Assembly (NCBI GenBank): GCA_029820875.1
Contig: JALGUK010000126.1
Location: 1 to 6,428 of the forward strand
Direction: 5' to 3'
Length of the DNA: 6,428 bases
From: Candidatus Zipacnadia bacterium
Lineage (GTDB): Bacteria; Armatimonadota; UBA5377; JALGUK01
Made by a program: the position numbers and the translations under genes. This document shows, piece by piece, positions 1-6,325 of the stretch (the first letter of the stretch is position 1; each line of letters opens with the position of its first letter). The notes beneath the pieces are model-generated. The model ran no database searches, was not told the origin of the DNA, and saw nothing but the letters and a program-made list of their open reading frames with translations.

Positions 1-681
1 CACCCTAAGCTCGAATCCGAGTTTTGGATTGCGGTATTGCTCAGACTTGAGGAGCTGGAACGGTGGTGGTTTCTGGCCGCCTATTATCTCAAAACTGCCG
101 ATCAAGCTGGAGAACGTCTTGGCATGGCGGTCAAAGTCAGCCTTCGTCTCAGCGCTGCAGGCGATGATATAGACGCGATAGCCGGAAATGAAGTAAGCGG
201 TGCGTCGCAGAAGCACCGGATTCCCCAGCCGCGCCATCTCCTCCACCGGCGCCACCATATATGTCGCCTGGTAGCCGTTCGCGTTTCGCCCCTTTACCGC
301 CCCCTCGCTGAGCACCTTGAGCCTCAGGACCGTGGGCTGCACCCGCGCACCGGGTCTGGTAGTGTCCCGCTCGAAGTAATGTGATGCCTTGGCCTGCTCG
401 GCAGCGGCCATGATATCTCTGTGTGCGAGCAGTCGCGGTGGGCCGAATTCCGGTACCGCTTCCGCAACGGCCACGACAACGGCCGCCGAATCATCGGGGT
501 CAGGTGGAATGATGTCGAGCGCAAAGTCGAACTGTTCTTGCTTCGGGTGGTCCGCCGTTGTCCAACCCGCCGGAACTTTCAGGCGGAAGTGCTGCGTGTT
601 GTTTGTGTAGACTTCGCCACTAGCCACCATCGGCCAGACCGCCAAGGAGACAATAACCGTTATTAGAGCAATCCACCTCAT
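1..681 (-). CDS. Exported PsbP/DUF1795-like protein, 3' end cut by window edge
   Basis: This frame reads 227 codons without a stop from ATG at 681 to the left edge, so the C-terminus is missing. The start has a strong Shine-Dalgarno (GGAGGA, 689-694) seven bases upstream and a near-consensus promoter before it. Residues 1-22 look like a signal peptide: one Arg, a hydrophobic stretch (IALITVIVSLAVW), then an ASG site before Glu23, so the protein is probably secreted or periplasmic. From residue 25 the pattern YTNNTQHFRLKVPAGW resembles the first strands of PsbP-like/DUF1795 domains, which often open with a peptide of the type 'F.ikyP.gW'. Residues 160-198 (hydrophobic strands, then an amphipathic stretch ending SSLIGSFEI) match how such domains usually close. 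A similar opening, YRNPKLGFELRV, starts at residue 216, suggesting a second copy beyond the edge. No enzymatic residues are visible and the role is unknown. The coding region is real; the family call rests on pattern only. Confidence 0.8.
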   Translation of the reverse strand, partial: MRWIALITVIVSLAVWPMVASGEVYTNNTQHFRLKVPAGWTTADHPKQEQFDFALDIIPPDPDDSAAVVVAVAEAVPEFGPPRLLAHRDIMAAAEQAKASHYFERDTTRPGARVQPTVLRLKVLSEGAVKGRNANGYQATYMVAPVEEMARLGNPVLLRRTAYFISGYRVYIIACSAETKADFDRHAKTFSSLIGSFEIIGGQKPPPFQLLKSEQYRNPKLGFELRV

Positions 682-688
682 GTGTACG

Positions 689-694
689 TCCTCC
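689..694 (-). promoter_or_regulatory. Shine-Dalgarno site of the left-edge exported protein
   Basis: GGAGGA reads on the minus strand seven bases before the ATG at 681. It fixes this start, which also gives a complete signal peptide. Confidence 0.8.
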
Positions 695-723
695 CGGTGC
701 CTCTATGGTGAGGAAACTATCTT

Positions 724-753
724 ATTATACTGAACCGGCAAGAGGGCAGTCAA
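724..753 (-). promoter_or_regulatory. Sigma70-type promoter for the left-edge exported protein
   Basis: On the minus strand, TTGACT (748-753) is followed after 18 bases by TATAAT (724-729). That is a perfect -10 and a -35 with one mismatch. Transcription should start near 717, giving a 5' leader of about 36 bases that contains the ribosome binding site. It points away from the epimerase operon, so the two units are transcribed divergently. Strength and sigma factor are inferred from consensus only. Confidence 0.75.
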
Positions 754-785
754 GCGAAGGGGCACGACGGTGTGATGACGAACCA

Positions 786-791
786 TAGAAT
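786..791 (+). promoter_or_regulatory. Weak candidate -10 element for the epimerase operon
   Basis: TAGAAT differs from the -10 consensus by one base and lies 37 bases before the epimerase ATG. No recognisable -35 hexamer sits 16-18 bases upstream, so the site could be activator-dependent or a chance match. No better plus-strand promoter was seen in the 147-bp divergent intergenic region. Confidence 0.25.
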
Positions 792-814
792 AGCCTGGCG
801 CTGACTTGCCTCCT

Positions 815-821
815 AAAGGAG
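815..821 (+). promoter_or_regulatory. Shine-Dalgarno site of the epimerase gene
   Basis: AAAGGAG lies seven bases before the ATG at 829. An in-frame TAA at 814-816 overlaps it, so the epimerase cannot start further upstream. The site and the stop together settle the N-terminus. Confidence 0.8.
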
Positions 822-828
822 AAAGAGT

Positions 829-1983
829 ATGGAGCTGCTCAGCAATGTAATTCCTTTCTGGCTGAAATACTCCCAGGACCATGAATACGGCGGCTACCTT
901 ACTTGTTTGGATCGCGACGGTACAGTCTTCGGCACCGACAAGCCCGTGTGGACACAGGGACGCGCCATCTGGGTGTTCTCAAAGCTGTACAACACCGTTG
1001 AGCCTCGCCAGGAGTGGCTGGAAGCCGCCGAAAGGGGCTACCGGTTTCTCACTGAACATTGCTTCGATACCGACGGCCGCCTCTTTTTCCGGGTAACCCG
1101 GGAAGGCCGCCCCCTGGTCAAGCGACGCTACCTTTTTTCGGAGGCCTTTGCAGTCATCGCCTGTGCCGAATATTCTCGAGCCACCGGCGACCGGGACGCT
1201 TTTCAGCGTGCGAAGGACACTTACCGGCTCATGCTCCGACTGCACCAGACCCCGGGGGCGCTTCCACCCAAGGTGATCCCCGAAACGCGCGCGACGAAAG
1301 CCCATGCCATGCCGATGATCCTTCTGAGCATCACCCAGGAGCTTCGGCAGGCGGACTCGGATGAGCTGTATACGCAGGTGGCGGATCAAGTGCTGGACGA
1401 AATCCTCAATCACTTCGTCAAGCGCAACGAGCGTGCCCTTCTTGAGACCGTGGGCCCCAACGGCGAGCGGCTGGATTCGCCGGAGGGGCGCTGCATCAAT
1501 CCTGGGCACGCAATCGAGTCCGCCTGGTTCCTCATGCATGAAAGCCGATACCGAAACGATTCGTCTTTGCTTGAAAGAGCAACCGAAATCCTCGATTGGT
1601 CGTTGGAGAGGGGCTGGGACAGGGAGTACGGCGGGATCTTCTACTTCGTTGATGTCGAGGATAAGCCGCTTGAGCAGCTCGAGTGGGATATGAAGCTGTG
1701 GTGGCCGCACACGGAGGCGCTGTACGCGTTGCTGCTTGCCCACCACTTGACCGGCAAGTCAGAATACCTCGATTGGTACGAGAAGGTGCATGAGTGGACC
1801 TTCGCACATTTCCCCGACCCCGACTACGGCGAATGGTTCGGCTACCTTCATCGCGACGGGACACTGGCGAATTGTCTCAAGGGCAACATGTGGAAGGGGC
1901 CGTTTCATGTCCCACGAGCGCTGTGGCTCTGCATGAAGCTCCTGGAGGAAATGGGGGGCAACGACCAGCGGAGTGATGCCTGA
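829..1983 (+). CDS. N-acylglucosamine 2-epimerase (AGE family)
   Basis: This 384-residue protein should interconvert N-acetylglucosamine and N-acetylmannosamine in the cytoplasm, a step in aminosugar or sialic-acid metabolism. It has the single (alpha/alpha)6-barrel layout of the AGE family. Motifs in order are WTQGRAIWVFSKLYN (R45), INPGHAIESAWFL (H227), QLEWDMKLWWPHTEALYAL (H294, E296), DPDYGEWFGYL (332-340) and KGPFHVPRALW (H360). R45, H227, E296 and H360 sit at a constant offset of 12 from the catalytic R57, H239, E308 and H372 that I recall for Anabaena AGE, so the active site looks complete. The start is fixed by an upstream stop, leaving the N-terminus about 12 residues shorter than that homologue, before the first helix core. 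The stop overlaps the next start by one base (TGATG), implying one mRNA and translational coupling with the ThDP enzyme. Other substrates of the superfamily (mannose, cellobiose) are less likely because the motifs follow the animal and cyanobacterial AGE type closely. Confidence 0.9.
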   Translation: MELLSNVIPFWLKYSQDHEYGGYLTCLDRDGTVFGTDKPVWTQGRAIWVFSKLYNTVEPRQEWLEAAERGYRFLTEHCFDTDGRLFFRVTREGRPLVKRRYLFSEAFAVIACAEYSRATGDRDAFQRAKDTYRLMLRLHQTPGALPPKVIPETRATKAHAMPMILLSITQELRQADSDELYTQVADQVLDEILNHFVKRNERALLETVGPNGERLDSPEGRCINPGHAIESAWFLMHESRYRNDSSLLERATEILDWSLERGWDREYGGIFYFVDVEDKPLEQLEWDMKLWWPHTEALYALLLAHHLTGKSEYLDWYEKVHEWTFAHFPDPDYGEWFGYLHRDGTLANCLKGNMWKGPFHVPRALWLCMKLLEEMGGNDQRSDA

Positions 1984-3680
1984 TGGCACGGAAAAAGGCT
2001 GATGAGGCATTGGTGGAAGCTCTCAAAACCGAAGGGGTCCGATACGTGTTCGGGCTTCCGGGAGGCCATAGTGTAAAGATTCTATACAACGCCATTCGCG
2101 ACGATCCCGACATCGAGGCTGTTCTCGCCAGGCACGAAACCGCCGGCGCCTTCACTGCGCTGGGGTATGCCCAAATGACAGCCGAACCTGTCGTCTGCCA
2201 CGGCACAGCCGGTCCGGGATGGGCACAGACTATCCCAGGTGTGCACGAGGCCTTCGCCGCACATATCCCCTTGATTTGTCTGGTCGCGGCTGCCCCTGCC
2301 GCTGACTATGGAAAGGGTGCGTTGCAGGAATTTCCGCAATATGAGAGCATGTTGGCTTGTACGAAGTGGGCTTACCGCGTGGATCGCGCCGACAAGATAC
2401 CCTGGGTGATGCGGCAGGCATTCAAACACGCCTTAGCGCCTCCGCCCGGGCCGGTGTTTGTCGAGGTGCCAATTGACATTCCCGATGAAGTAGTCGAGAT
2501 GCCGGAATACGCCCCTGCGCCGCGGCCTAAGATGCAGGCTAATCCGGTGGACGTGGATATAGCGGTCAGAATTCTTATTGACGCTCACCGCCCTGTCCTG
2601 ATTGCCGGCCGAGGGATACATCAGGCTCGCGCGTGGACGGAACTGCGGGAGTTCGCCGAACTGCTGCACTTGCCCGTTCTGACAACCAACAGCGGTAAGA
2701 CAGCTATTCCGGAAAACCATCCATTGTACGCCGGCGGCGTGGGATGCAATGAGACACTGGTGTCCGAAGCGTTCATGAGCACAACCGACTGCATGTTCTG
2801 GATAGGCTCCCAGATAGAGGAATTTGCGGCACGCAATTGGCCGCCGCTTAGGCCCGAACAACGGTTCATACATGCCGACGCCGACCCGGGTCAGTTCGGA
2901 CGCAACTGGGTGCCGGATGTAGCACTCCTGGGTGACGCGAAGCTGGTCCTCAGGCAGCTAATACAGGCAGCCCGCGACTCGGCACCCAGGGGCAGCTTCC
3001 GCGAGAGCGCGGCTGCAGAGGAGATAGCACACCTCTGGCACAAGTATGCTCAGGCCTGCGCTGCACTTCCCGACATGCTCGAGGGGGCCGTCCACCACAT
3101 CCGTGTTGTCGAAGAGGTGCAGCGGCAGATGGCAAACAACGCTGTGATTGTGCTCGGCGAGGGAGCAAATCGCTGCTGGACGGCCTCCCACCTGAGGATT
3201 CCCGCCGCGGGGCGCTGGGTCTCAGCAAGCGACTACGGCTGCATGGGCTTTGCCGTCCCGGCGGCCATCGGCGCCAAGCTCGCCAGGCCGGAAGCCCGGG
3301 TGATTGCCCTGACAGGTGACGGCAGCTTCCAGATGCAAATGCAGGAACTGCCGGTCGCCATCCAACACCGCGCACCGGTGACGTGGATCGTAATGAACAA
3401 CAATTGTCTCGGGTGGATAAAATGGGGGCAAGAGCGTTACTGGAGTGAGCGCTTCTACGCTACGGACTTCCAGCCCAACTGGCGCTTCGACAAGGTGGCG
3501 GAGGCCTGCGGGTGCTTTGGCGCGCGAGCGGAGACTCCCGAAGAGCTGGCCTCGGCGCTCTCGTCCGCCTTGCAAGCCAACGAGGAGGGAACACCGGCCG
3601 TCATTGATGTCCGCGTTCCACAGCTTGCTCAAACACCCGGCTTTGTCGTCCACCATGACCAGTTGCGCGGCGGTGCGTAA
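1983..3680 (+). CDS. ThDP-dependent acetolactate-synthase-like enzyme, substrate unknown
   Basis: This 565-residue protein has the three-domain layout of the acetolactate synthase/pyruvate oxidase family. The N-terminal PYR domain (about 5-170) carries the cofactor-activating glutamate E52 in RHETAGAF, which argues against glyoxylate carboligase. A central Rossmann-like domain spans about 188-325. The C-terminal PP domain (about 375-550) has the Mg/ThDP motif GDG at 445-447, then 24 residues, then NN at 472-473. Such enzymes decarboxylate a 2-oxo acid and may join the product to a second carbonyl compound. It is probably not the biosynthetic IlvB: no ilvN small subunit follows, RHET replaces the usual RHEQ, and GTAGPGW replaces the usual GPGATN-type loop. 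The ATG overlaps the epimerase stop, with GGAG (1970-1973) nine bases upstream inside the epimerase gene. Sulfoacetaldehyde acetyltransferase, 2-hydroxyacyl-CoA lyase and oxalyl-CoA decarboxylase are related alternatives that I cannot exclude. The family is near certain; the reaction is not. Confidence 0.88.
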   Translation: MARKKADEALVEALKTEGVRYVFGLPGGHSVKILYNAIRDDPDIEAVLARHETAGAFTALGYAQMTAEPVVCHGTAGPGWAQTIPGVHEAFAAHIPLICLVAAAPAADYGKGALQEFPQYESMLACTKWAYRVDRADKIPWVMRQAFKHALAPPPGPVFVEVPIDIPDEVVEMPEYAPAPRPKMQANPVDVDIAVRILIDAHRPVLIAGRGIHQARAWTELREFAELLHLPVLTTNSGKTAIPENHPLYAGGVGCNETLVSEAFMSTTDCMFWIGSQIEEFAARNWPPLRPEQRFIHADADPGQFGRNWVPDVALLGDAKLVLRQLIQAARDSAPRGSFRESAAAEEIAHLWHKYAQACAALPDMLEGAVHHIRVVEEVQRQMANNAVIVLGEGANRCWTASHLRIPAAGRWVSASDYGCMGFAVPAAIGAKLARPEARVIALTGDGSFQMQMQELPVAIQHRAPVTWIVMNNNCLGWIKWGQERYWSERFYATDFQPNWRFDKVAEACGCFGARAETPEELASALSSALQANEEGTPAVIDVRVPQLAQTPGFVVHHDQLRGGA

Positions 3681-3720
3681 CAGCTATGGCCGCACCCTGT
3701 GTTCGCAGGCGAGTTGCTCC

Positions 3721-4803
3721 TCAGGCGAAGGCCGCCTTGACCGCCGGGTGGACAATCTCTCCGTGCATCACGTTGATGCCCCGCTTGATGGCCGGATCGT
3801 CCTCGGCTGCTTTCTCGATCCCCAGGGCCGCCAGTTGGCGTACATAGCGAAGAGTGGCGTTGGTCAGCGCAAAGGTGGACGTACGGGGAACGGCAGCCGG
3901 CATATTCGGCACGGCGTAGTGCAGGACGCCGTGAAGCTCGTATGTCGGGTCTGAATAGCTCGTGGGGTGGGTGGTTTCCACACACCCTCCCTGGTCAATC
4001 GCTACGTCAACTATCACCGCTGCGCGCTTCATCTTCTTAACCATGCTCTCGGTGACGAGCTTGGGGGCCCTGGCGCCGGCAATCAAAACGGCTCCAATCA
4101 GCAAATCGGCATAGGCAACCGCTTGTTCAATAGTAGCGGGGTTGGAATAAGCGGTGATAACGGCGCCGTGCATCACATCGCTCAGATAGCGCAGCCTATC
4201 GTGGTCAATATCCAACATCACCACCTGCGCGCCCATTCCCACAGCCACCTTAGCCGCGTTGAATCCGACCACGCCGCACCCGATGATTACCACGTCTGCG
4301 GGTGGAACCCCCGGAACCCCGCCAAGCAACACGCCGCGACCGCCATTGTGCTTCTGCAGAGCAGTAGCGCCGACCTGGGTCGCCATTTTCCCCGCCACTT
4401 CGCTCATAGGCGTAAGAAGCGGCAGGCTGCCGTCCGGGAGCTGAATCGTCTCGTAGCCGACAGCGGTCAGTCCAACCTTCAGCAATGCCTCCGTCAGTTC
4501 CCAGGACGATGCGAGGTGCAGATAGGTGAACAAGACCTGGTCCTTGCGCAGGAGCGGATACTCCGATGGAAGAGGCTCTTTCACCTTGACGATCATGTCC
4601 GCTCGCTCGAAGATTTCGGACGGCTCCTTCACCATCGTTGCGCCGGCGTTCACATAATCCTCGTCCGCAACGCCACTCCCCTCCCCCGCTCCCGTCTGCA
4701 CCAGCACAGTGTGGCCGTCCTCCCGCAGAGTACGTACTCCGGCGGCTGTCAGCGCCACTCTGTTCTCGCCCTCTTTGATTTCCTTCGGCACACCGACTAC
4801 CAT
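3721..4803 (-). CDS. ald: Alanine dehydrogenase
   Basis: This 360-residue enzyme catalyses the NAD-dependent reversible conversion of L-alanine and water to pyruvate, ammonia and NADH in the cytoplasm, linking amino-acid nitrogen to central carbon. The N-terminus MVVGVPKEIKEGENRVAL is diagnostic. Counting from the ATG at 4803, R15, K75 (VKVKEP), H96 (YLHLA) and D270 (VAIDQGG) fall exactly at the known substrate and catalytic positions of the family. The Rossmann motif GCGVVG is at 175-180, with an acidic turn (LDID, 197-200) at the end of the next strand that should bind the NAD ribose. Length and order are normal and nothing is missing. A TTG five codons upstream (4818) is in frame, but the ATG has the better ribosome site and gives the family numbering. 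It lies 38 bases after the Mth938-domain gene and is probably co-transcribed with it. It converges on the ThDP gene, with only 40 bases between the two stop codons. Confidence 0.95.
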   Translation of the reverse strand: MVVGVPKEIKEGENRVALTAAGVRTLREDGHTVLVQTGAGEGSGVADEDYVNAGATMVKEPSEIFERADMIVKVKEPLPSEYPLLRKDQVLFTYLHLASSWELTEALLKVGLTAVGYETIQLPDGSLPLLTPMSEVAGKMATQVGATALQKHNGGRGVLLGGVPGVPPADVVIIGCGVVGFNAAKVAVGMGAQVVMLDIDHDRLRYLSDVMHGAVITAYSNPATIEQAVAYADLLIGAVLIAGARAPKLVTESMVKKMKRAAVIVDVAIDQGGCVETTHPTSYSDPTYELHGVLHYAVPNMPAAVPRTSTFALTNATLRYVRQLAALGIEKAAEDDPAIKRGINVMHGEIVHPAVKAAFA

Positions 4804-4810
4804 CTTAGGG

Positions 4811-4816
4811 CCTCTC
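4811..4816 (-). promoter_or_regulatory. Shine-Dalgarno site that decides the ald start
   Basis: GAGAGG reads on the minus strand seven bases before the ATG at 4803. The competing in-frame TTG at 4818 overlaps the edge of this motif and has only a weak GAAAG upstream. The ATG start also brings the catalytic residues to their standard family numbers. Confidence 0.6.
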
Positions 4817-4841
4817 AAACACTTTCAATGCCTGACCGGCA

Positions 4842-5183
4842 TCAGCAAGTCAAGTGAAAAGCACCCGCCACGCGGCGCTTCCCCAGAAGCTCATTGTAGA
4901 CCAGGACTGCCGACGGTGTTGGCTCTGCGATAAGGTCTATCCCGCGCTCCTGCAGTGCCTTCCGCGCGTCATCTGCAACTCGCATAAGACCCGGCTTCCC
5001 CATCCCTACGACCAGTACCTCCGGCCCGTCTGCGAAAACTGCCTCCAAGTCCTCACTGTGGAGCACATGCCCCTCCTTGCGCCACCAATTTGCGTGTACG
5101 GTGTGGTTGGAAGTAATGATGAGGTCCGCCGTGAATTCCTGCCCATCCACAACAATCGAGCCGAAGCTGTACGAGTCAATCAT
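4842..5183 (-). CDS. Mth938/AAMDC-domain (DUF498) protein
   Basis: This small single-domain protein (113 residues from the ATG at 5183) matches the Mth938-like fold family, which includes archaeal Mth938 and animal AAMDC. Visible family hallmarks are an opening IDSYSFGSIVVDG, NWWRKEGHVL (about residues 32-41), a central hydrophobic strand and turn EVLVVGMGKPG (about 54-64), AVLVYNEL near 91-98, and the closing RVAGAFHLTC at the C-terminus. No catalytic mechanism is established for the family, so no reaction is assigned. The same frame stays open to an ATG at 5366, but that start lies upstream of a transcription terminator inside the extension and would add 61 residues with no domain character. 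The 5183 start gives the usual family length of about 110-120 residues. The ribosome site is weak (GGGTGA, about seven bases before the ATG). The gene lies 38 bases upstream of ald and probably shares its mRNA. Confidence 0.82.
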   Translation of the reverse strand: MIDSYSFGSIVVDGQEFTADLIITSNHTVHANWWRKEGHVLHSEDLEAVFADGPEVLVVGMGKPGLMRVADDARKALQERGIDLIAEPTPSAVLVYNELLGKRRVAGAFHLTC

Positions 5184-5316
5184 CTGAACATCACCCGTTG
5201 CCAATGGCCCGCTTTGCGCCTGTGAGGCTTGTTCCACGCCAGCCAGTTCGATTCCTTGCGCAATTCGAGGGCAGACATCTCTCGTTGAATACCAACAACA
5301 TCCCGTCACGAGACAC
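5184..5316. other. Intergenic leader upstream of the Mth938-ald unit
   Basis: About 130 bases lie between the transglycosylase terminator and the Mth938-domain start. A promoter for the Mth938-ald unit would be expected here on the minus strand because the terminator insulates it from upstream. I found no convincing -35/-10 pair. The best partial match is TGGTATTCA, an extended -10-like element near 5285-5293 without a matching -35. No RNA gene, riboswitch fold or repeat was recognised. Confidence 0.35.
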
Positions 5317-5349
5317 AAAAACGCCCGGACGATTGAAGCTCGTCCGAGC
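5317..5349 (-). terminator. Rho-independent terminator of the transglycosylase gene
   Basis: On the minus strand GCTCGGACGA (5340-5349) pairs with TCGTCCGGGC (5323-5332) across a seven-base loop. This makes a ten-pair stem with one G-U wobble. After one G, five T residues follow (5317-5321). The stem begins 28 bases after the transglycosylase stop at 5378, the expected position. It also shows that a Mth938 reading frame extended to 5366 would have to cross a terminator. Confidence 0.85.
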
Positions 5350-5377
5350 ACCTGCAAAACCTCCAACGTTCAGGGCG

Positions 5378-6325
5378 TCATTGCATCCCTCCGCTCAGGA
5401 GACTTCTCTCCCACGCATCAAACTCCCGGAAGTACTGCGCAACACGGTCAACGTAGGCGATGGTCTCCCGGTATGGAGGGATTCCACTGTACTTCGCGAC
5501 AGCACCGGGGCCGGCGTTGTACGAGGCCATTCCAAGTGCGAATTGTTCCCAGTTGCTGCGCCCCTGGTATCGCTTGAGCTGCGCAGCCAAGTACTGGACC
5601 GCGCCCTCCATGTTCTGGGCGATGTCGAATGAGTCGGTCACGCCCAAGCCCCGCGCGGTCCCGGGCATGAGCTGGCCCAACCCAACTGCGCCGGCTCGCG
5701 AGACGGCCCGCGGATTGAAGTTCGACTCGCACTTGATCATCGAGGCAATCAGCGGCCGCGCTACGCCGTACTTGGCGCTGAGCTCGACTATCTTCCTGCC
5801 GATTAGCATGGCCTCCGCCGTGCTGAGAGCAGGGTTGCACTTCAGCGCCAATCGAGCGTAGGCAATCGAGATATCGGCGAGGCGGCTCGGGTAGACGCCA
5901 CGACCAGGTGATGCCTTTGCCCGCGCACTCACAGGGCTTCCCTGAGCACGCTGCGAGGGTGTACCTTGTTTTGAAGCTCCTGCCGGTGCTGCGGGCGGCA
6001 GTTCATCCGCCGCGACAATCTCCATCAACTCAAGGCTCGTCAAACTCTGAGCGTCGTCAGGCACCTTGGCCAACACCCAGACACGGCGCCCGAGAGTCAC
6101 CTCGGGCACGTCGGCCTCGCATTCGATAAAGACCGATTCCCCCTGTCGGGTCTCAGCAGGAAGCTGACGGTCTGCTCGCCCTCGACAATCGTTTTGTCGG
6201 CCAGGCATGATATACCGCAGACCTCGCCCCCAAGTTCGATAACTCGACCGCGAACTTTGTCCAGTTGGGAGCGGACTTGTCCAACGGTGACGCCGCAGAT
6301 AGCATGAATGTTCTGCCGCAGCCAA
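5378..6325 (-). CDS. SLT-type lytic transglycosylase (GH23), C-terminal part of a frame-disrupted gene
   Basis: Enzymes of this type cleave the MurNAc-GlcNAc bond of peptidoglycan in the cell envelope without water, leaving 1,6-anhydro ends. Counting from the first in-frame start codon (TTG, 6325), the SLT domain covers about residues 155-303. The catalytic glutamate is E200 in IKCESNFNP, followed by AVSRAGAVGLGQLMPGTA, MASYNAGPGAV (266-276) and PPYRETIAYV. All family motifs are present. A Pro/Ala/Ser-rich linker (about 108-142) separates it from the end of an upstream beta-rich domain (about 63-105, VFIECEADVPEV to LELMEIVAA). The first 62 or so residues of this frame look non-coding. The authentic N-terminus, with its signal peptide, is in another frame (6426 downwards) and joins near 6139. 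A single product of about 349 residues is inferred if the frame is restored. A terminator follows the stop. Confidence 0.85.
   Translation of the reverse strand: MAAAEHSCYLRRHRWTSPLPTGQSSRSSYRTWGRGLRYIMPGRQNDCRGRADRQLPAETRQGESVFIECEADVPEVTLGRRVWVLAKVPDDAQSLTSLELMEIVAADELPPAAPAGASKQGTPSQRAQGSPVSARAKASPGRGVYPSRLADISIAYARLALKCNPALSTAEAMLIGRKIVELSAKYGVARPLIASMIKCESNFNPRAVSRAGAVGLGQLMPGTARGLGVTDSFDIAQNMEGAVQYLAAQLKRYQGRSNWEQFALGMASYNAGPGAVAKYSGIPPYRETIAYVDRVAQYFREFDAWERSLLSGGMQ

Noticed and set aside
37..384. Plus-strand open frames near the left end
   Set aside because: They are antisense to the exported protein, whose minus-strand frame is open for 227 codons with a signal peptide, ribosome site and promoter.
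810..821. CTCC-TAAA-GGAG hairpin over the epimerase ribosome site, considered as translational control
   Set aside because: A four-base stem with a four-base loop is too weak to hide the site and is an expected by-product of a Shine-Dalgarno sequence.
979..1746. Long minus-strand open frame (255 codons) inside the epimerase gene
   Set aside because: It is antisense to a gene with complete AGE motifs. Its own translation has no recognisable domain and is rich in Arg and Pro as expected for a shadow frame.
1983..3680. Assignment of the ThDP enzyme as biosynthetic acetolactate synthase (ilvB)
   Set aside because: No ilvN follows, the operon partner is a sugar epimerase, and the RHET and GTAGPGW motifs differ from typical IlvB. 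Only the family is assigned.
3672..3696. Six-base inverted repeat GGTGCG/CGCACC across the ThDP stop codon, considered as a shared terminator
   Set aside because: The loop is 13 bases, the stem is short, and there is no T-tract on either strand, so it does not qualify as a rho-independent terminator.
3967..4857. Plus-strand open frame (296 codons) opposite alanine dehydrogenase
   Set aside because: It is fully antisense to ald, whose catalytic residues all match. Its His- and Arg-rich product has no domain character.
5191..5301. Minus-strand small frame of 36 codons ending seven bases before the Mth938 start, considered as a leader peptide
   Set aside because: It has no good ribosome site, no run of regulatory codons and no attenuator after it. 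Its composition looks random.
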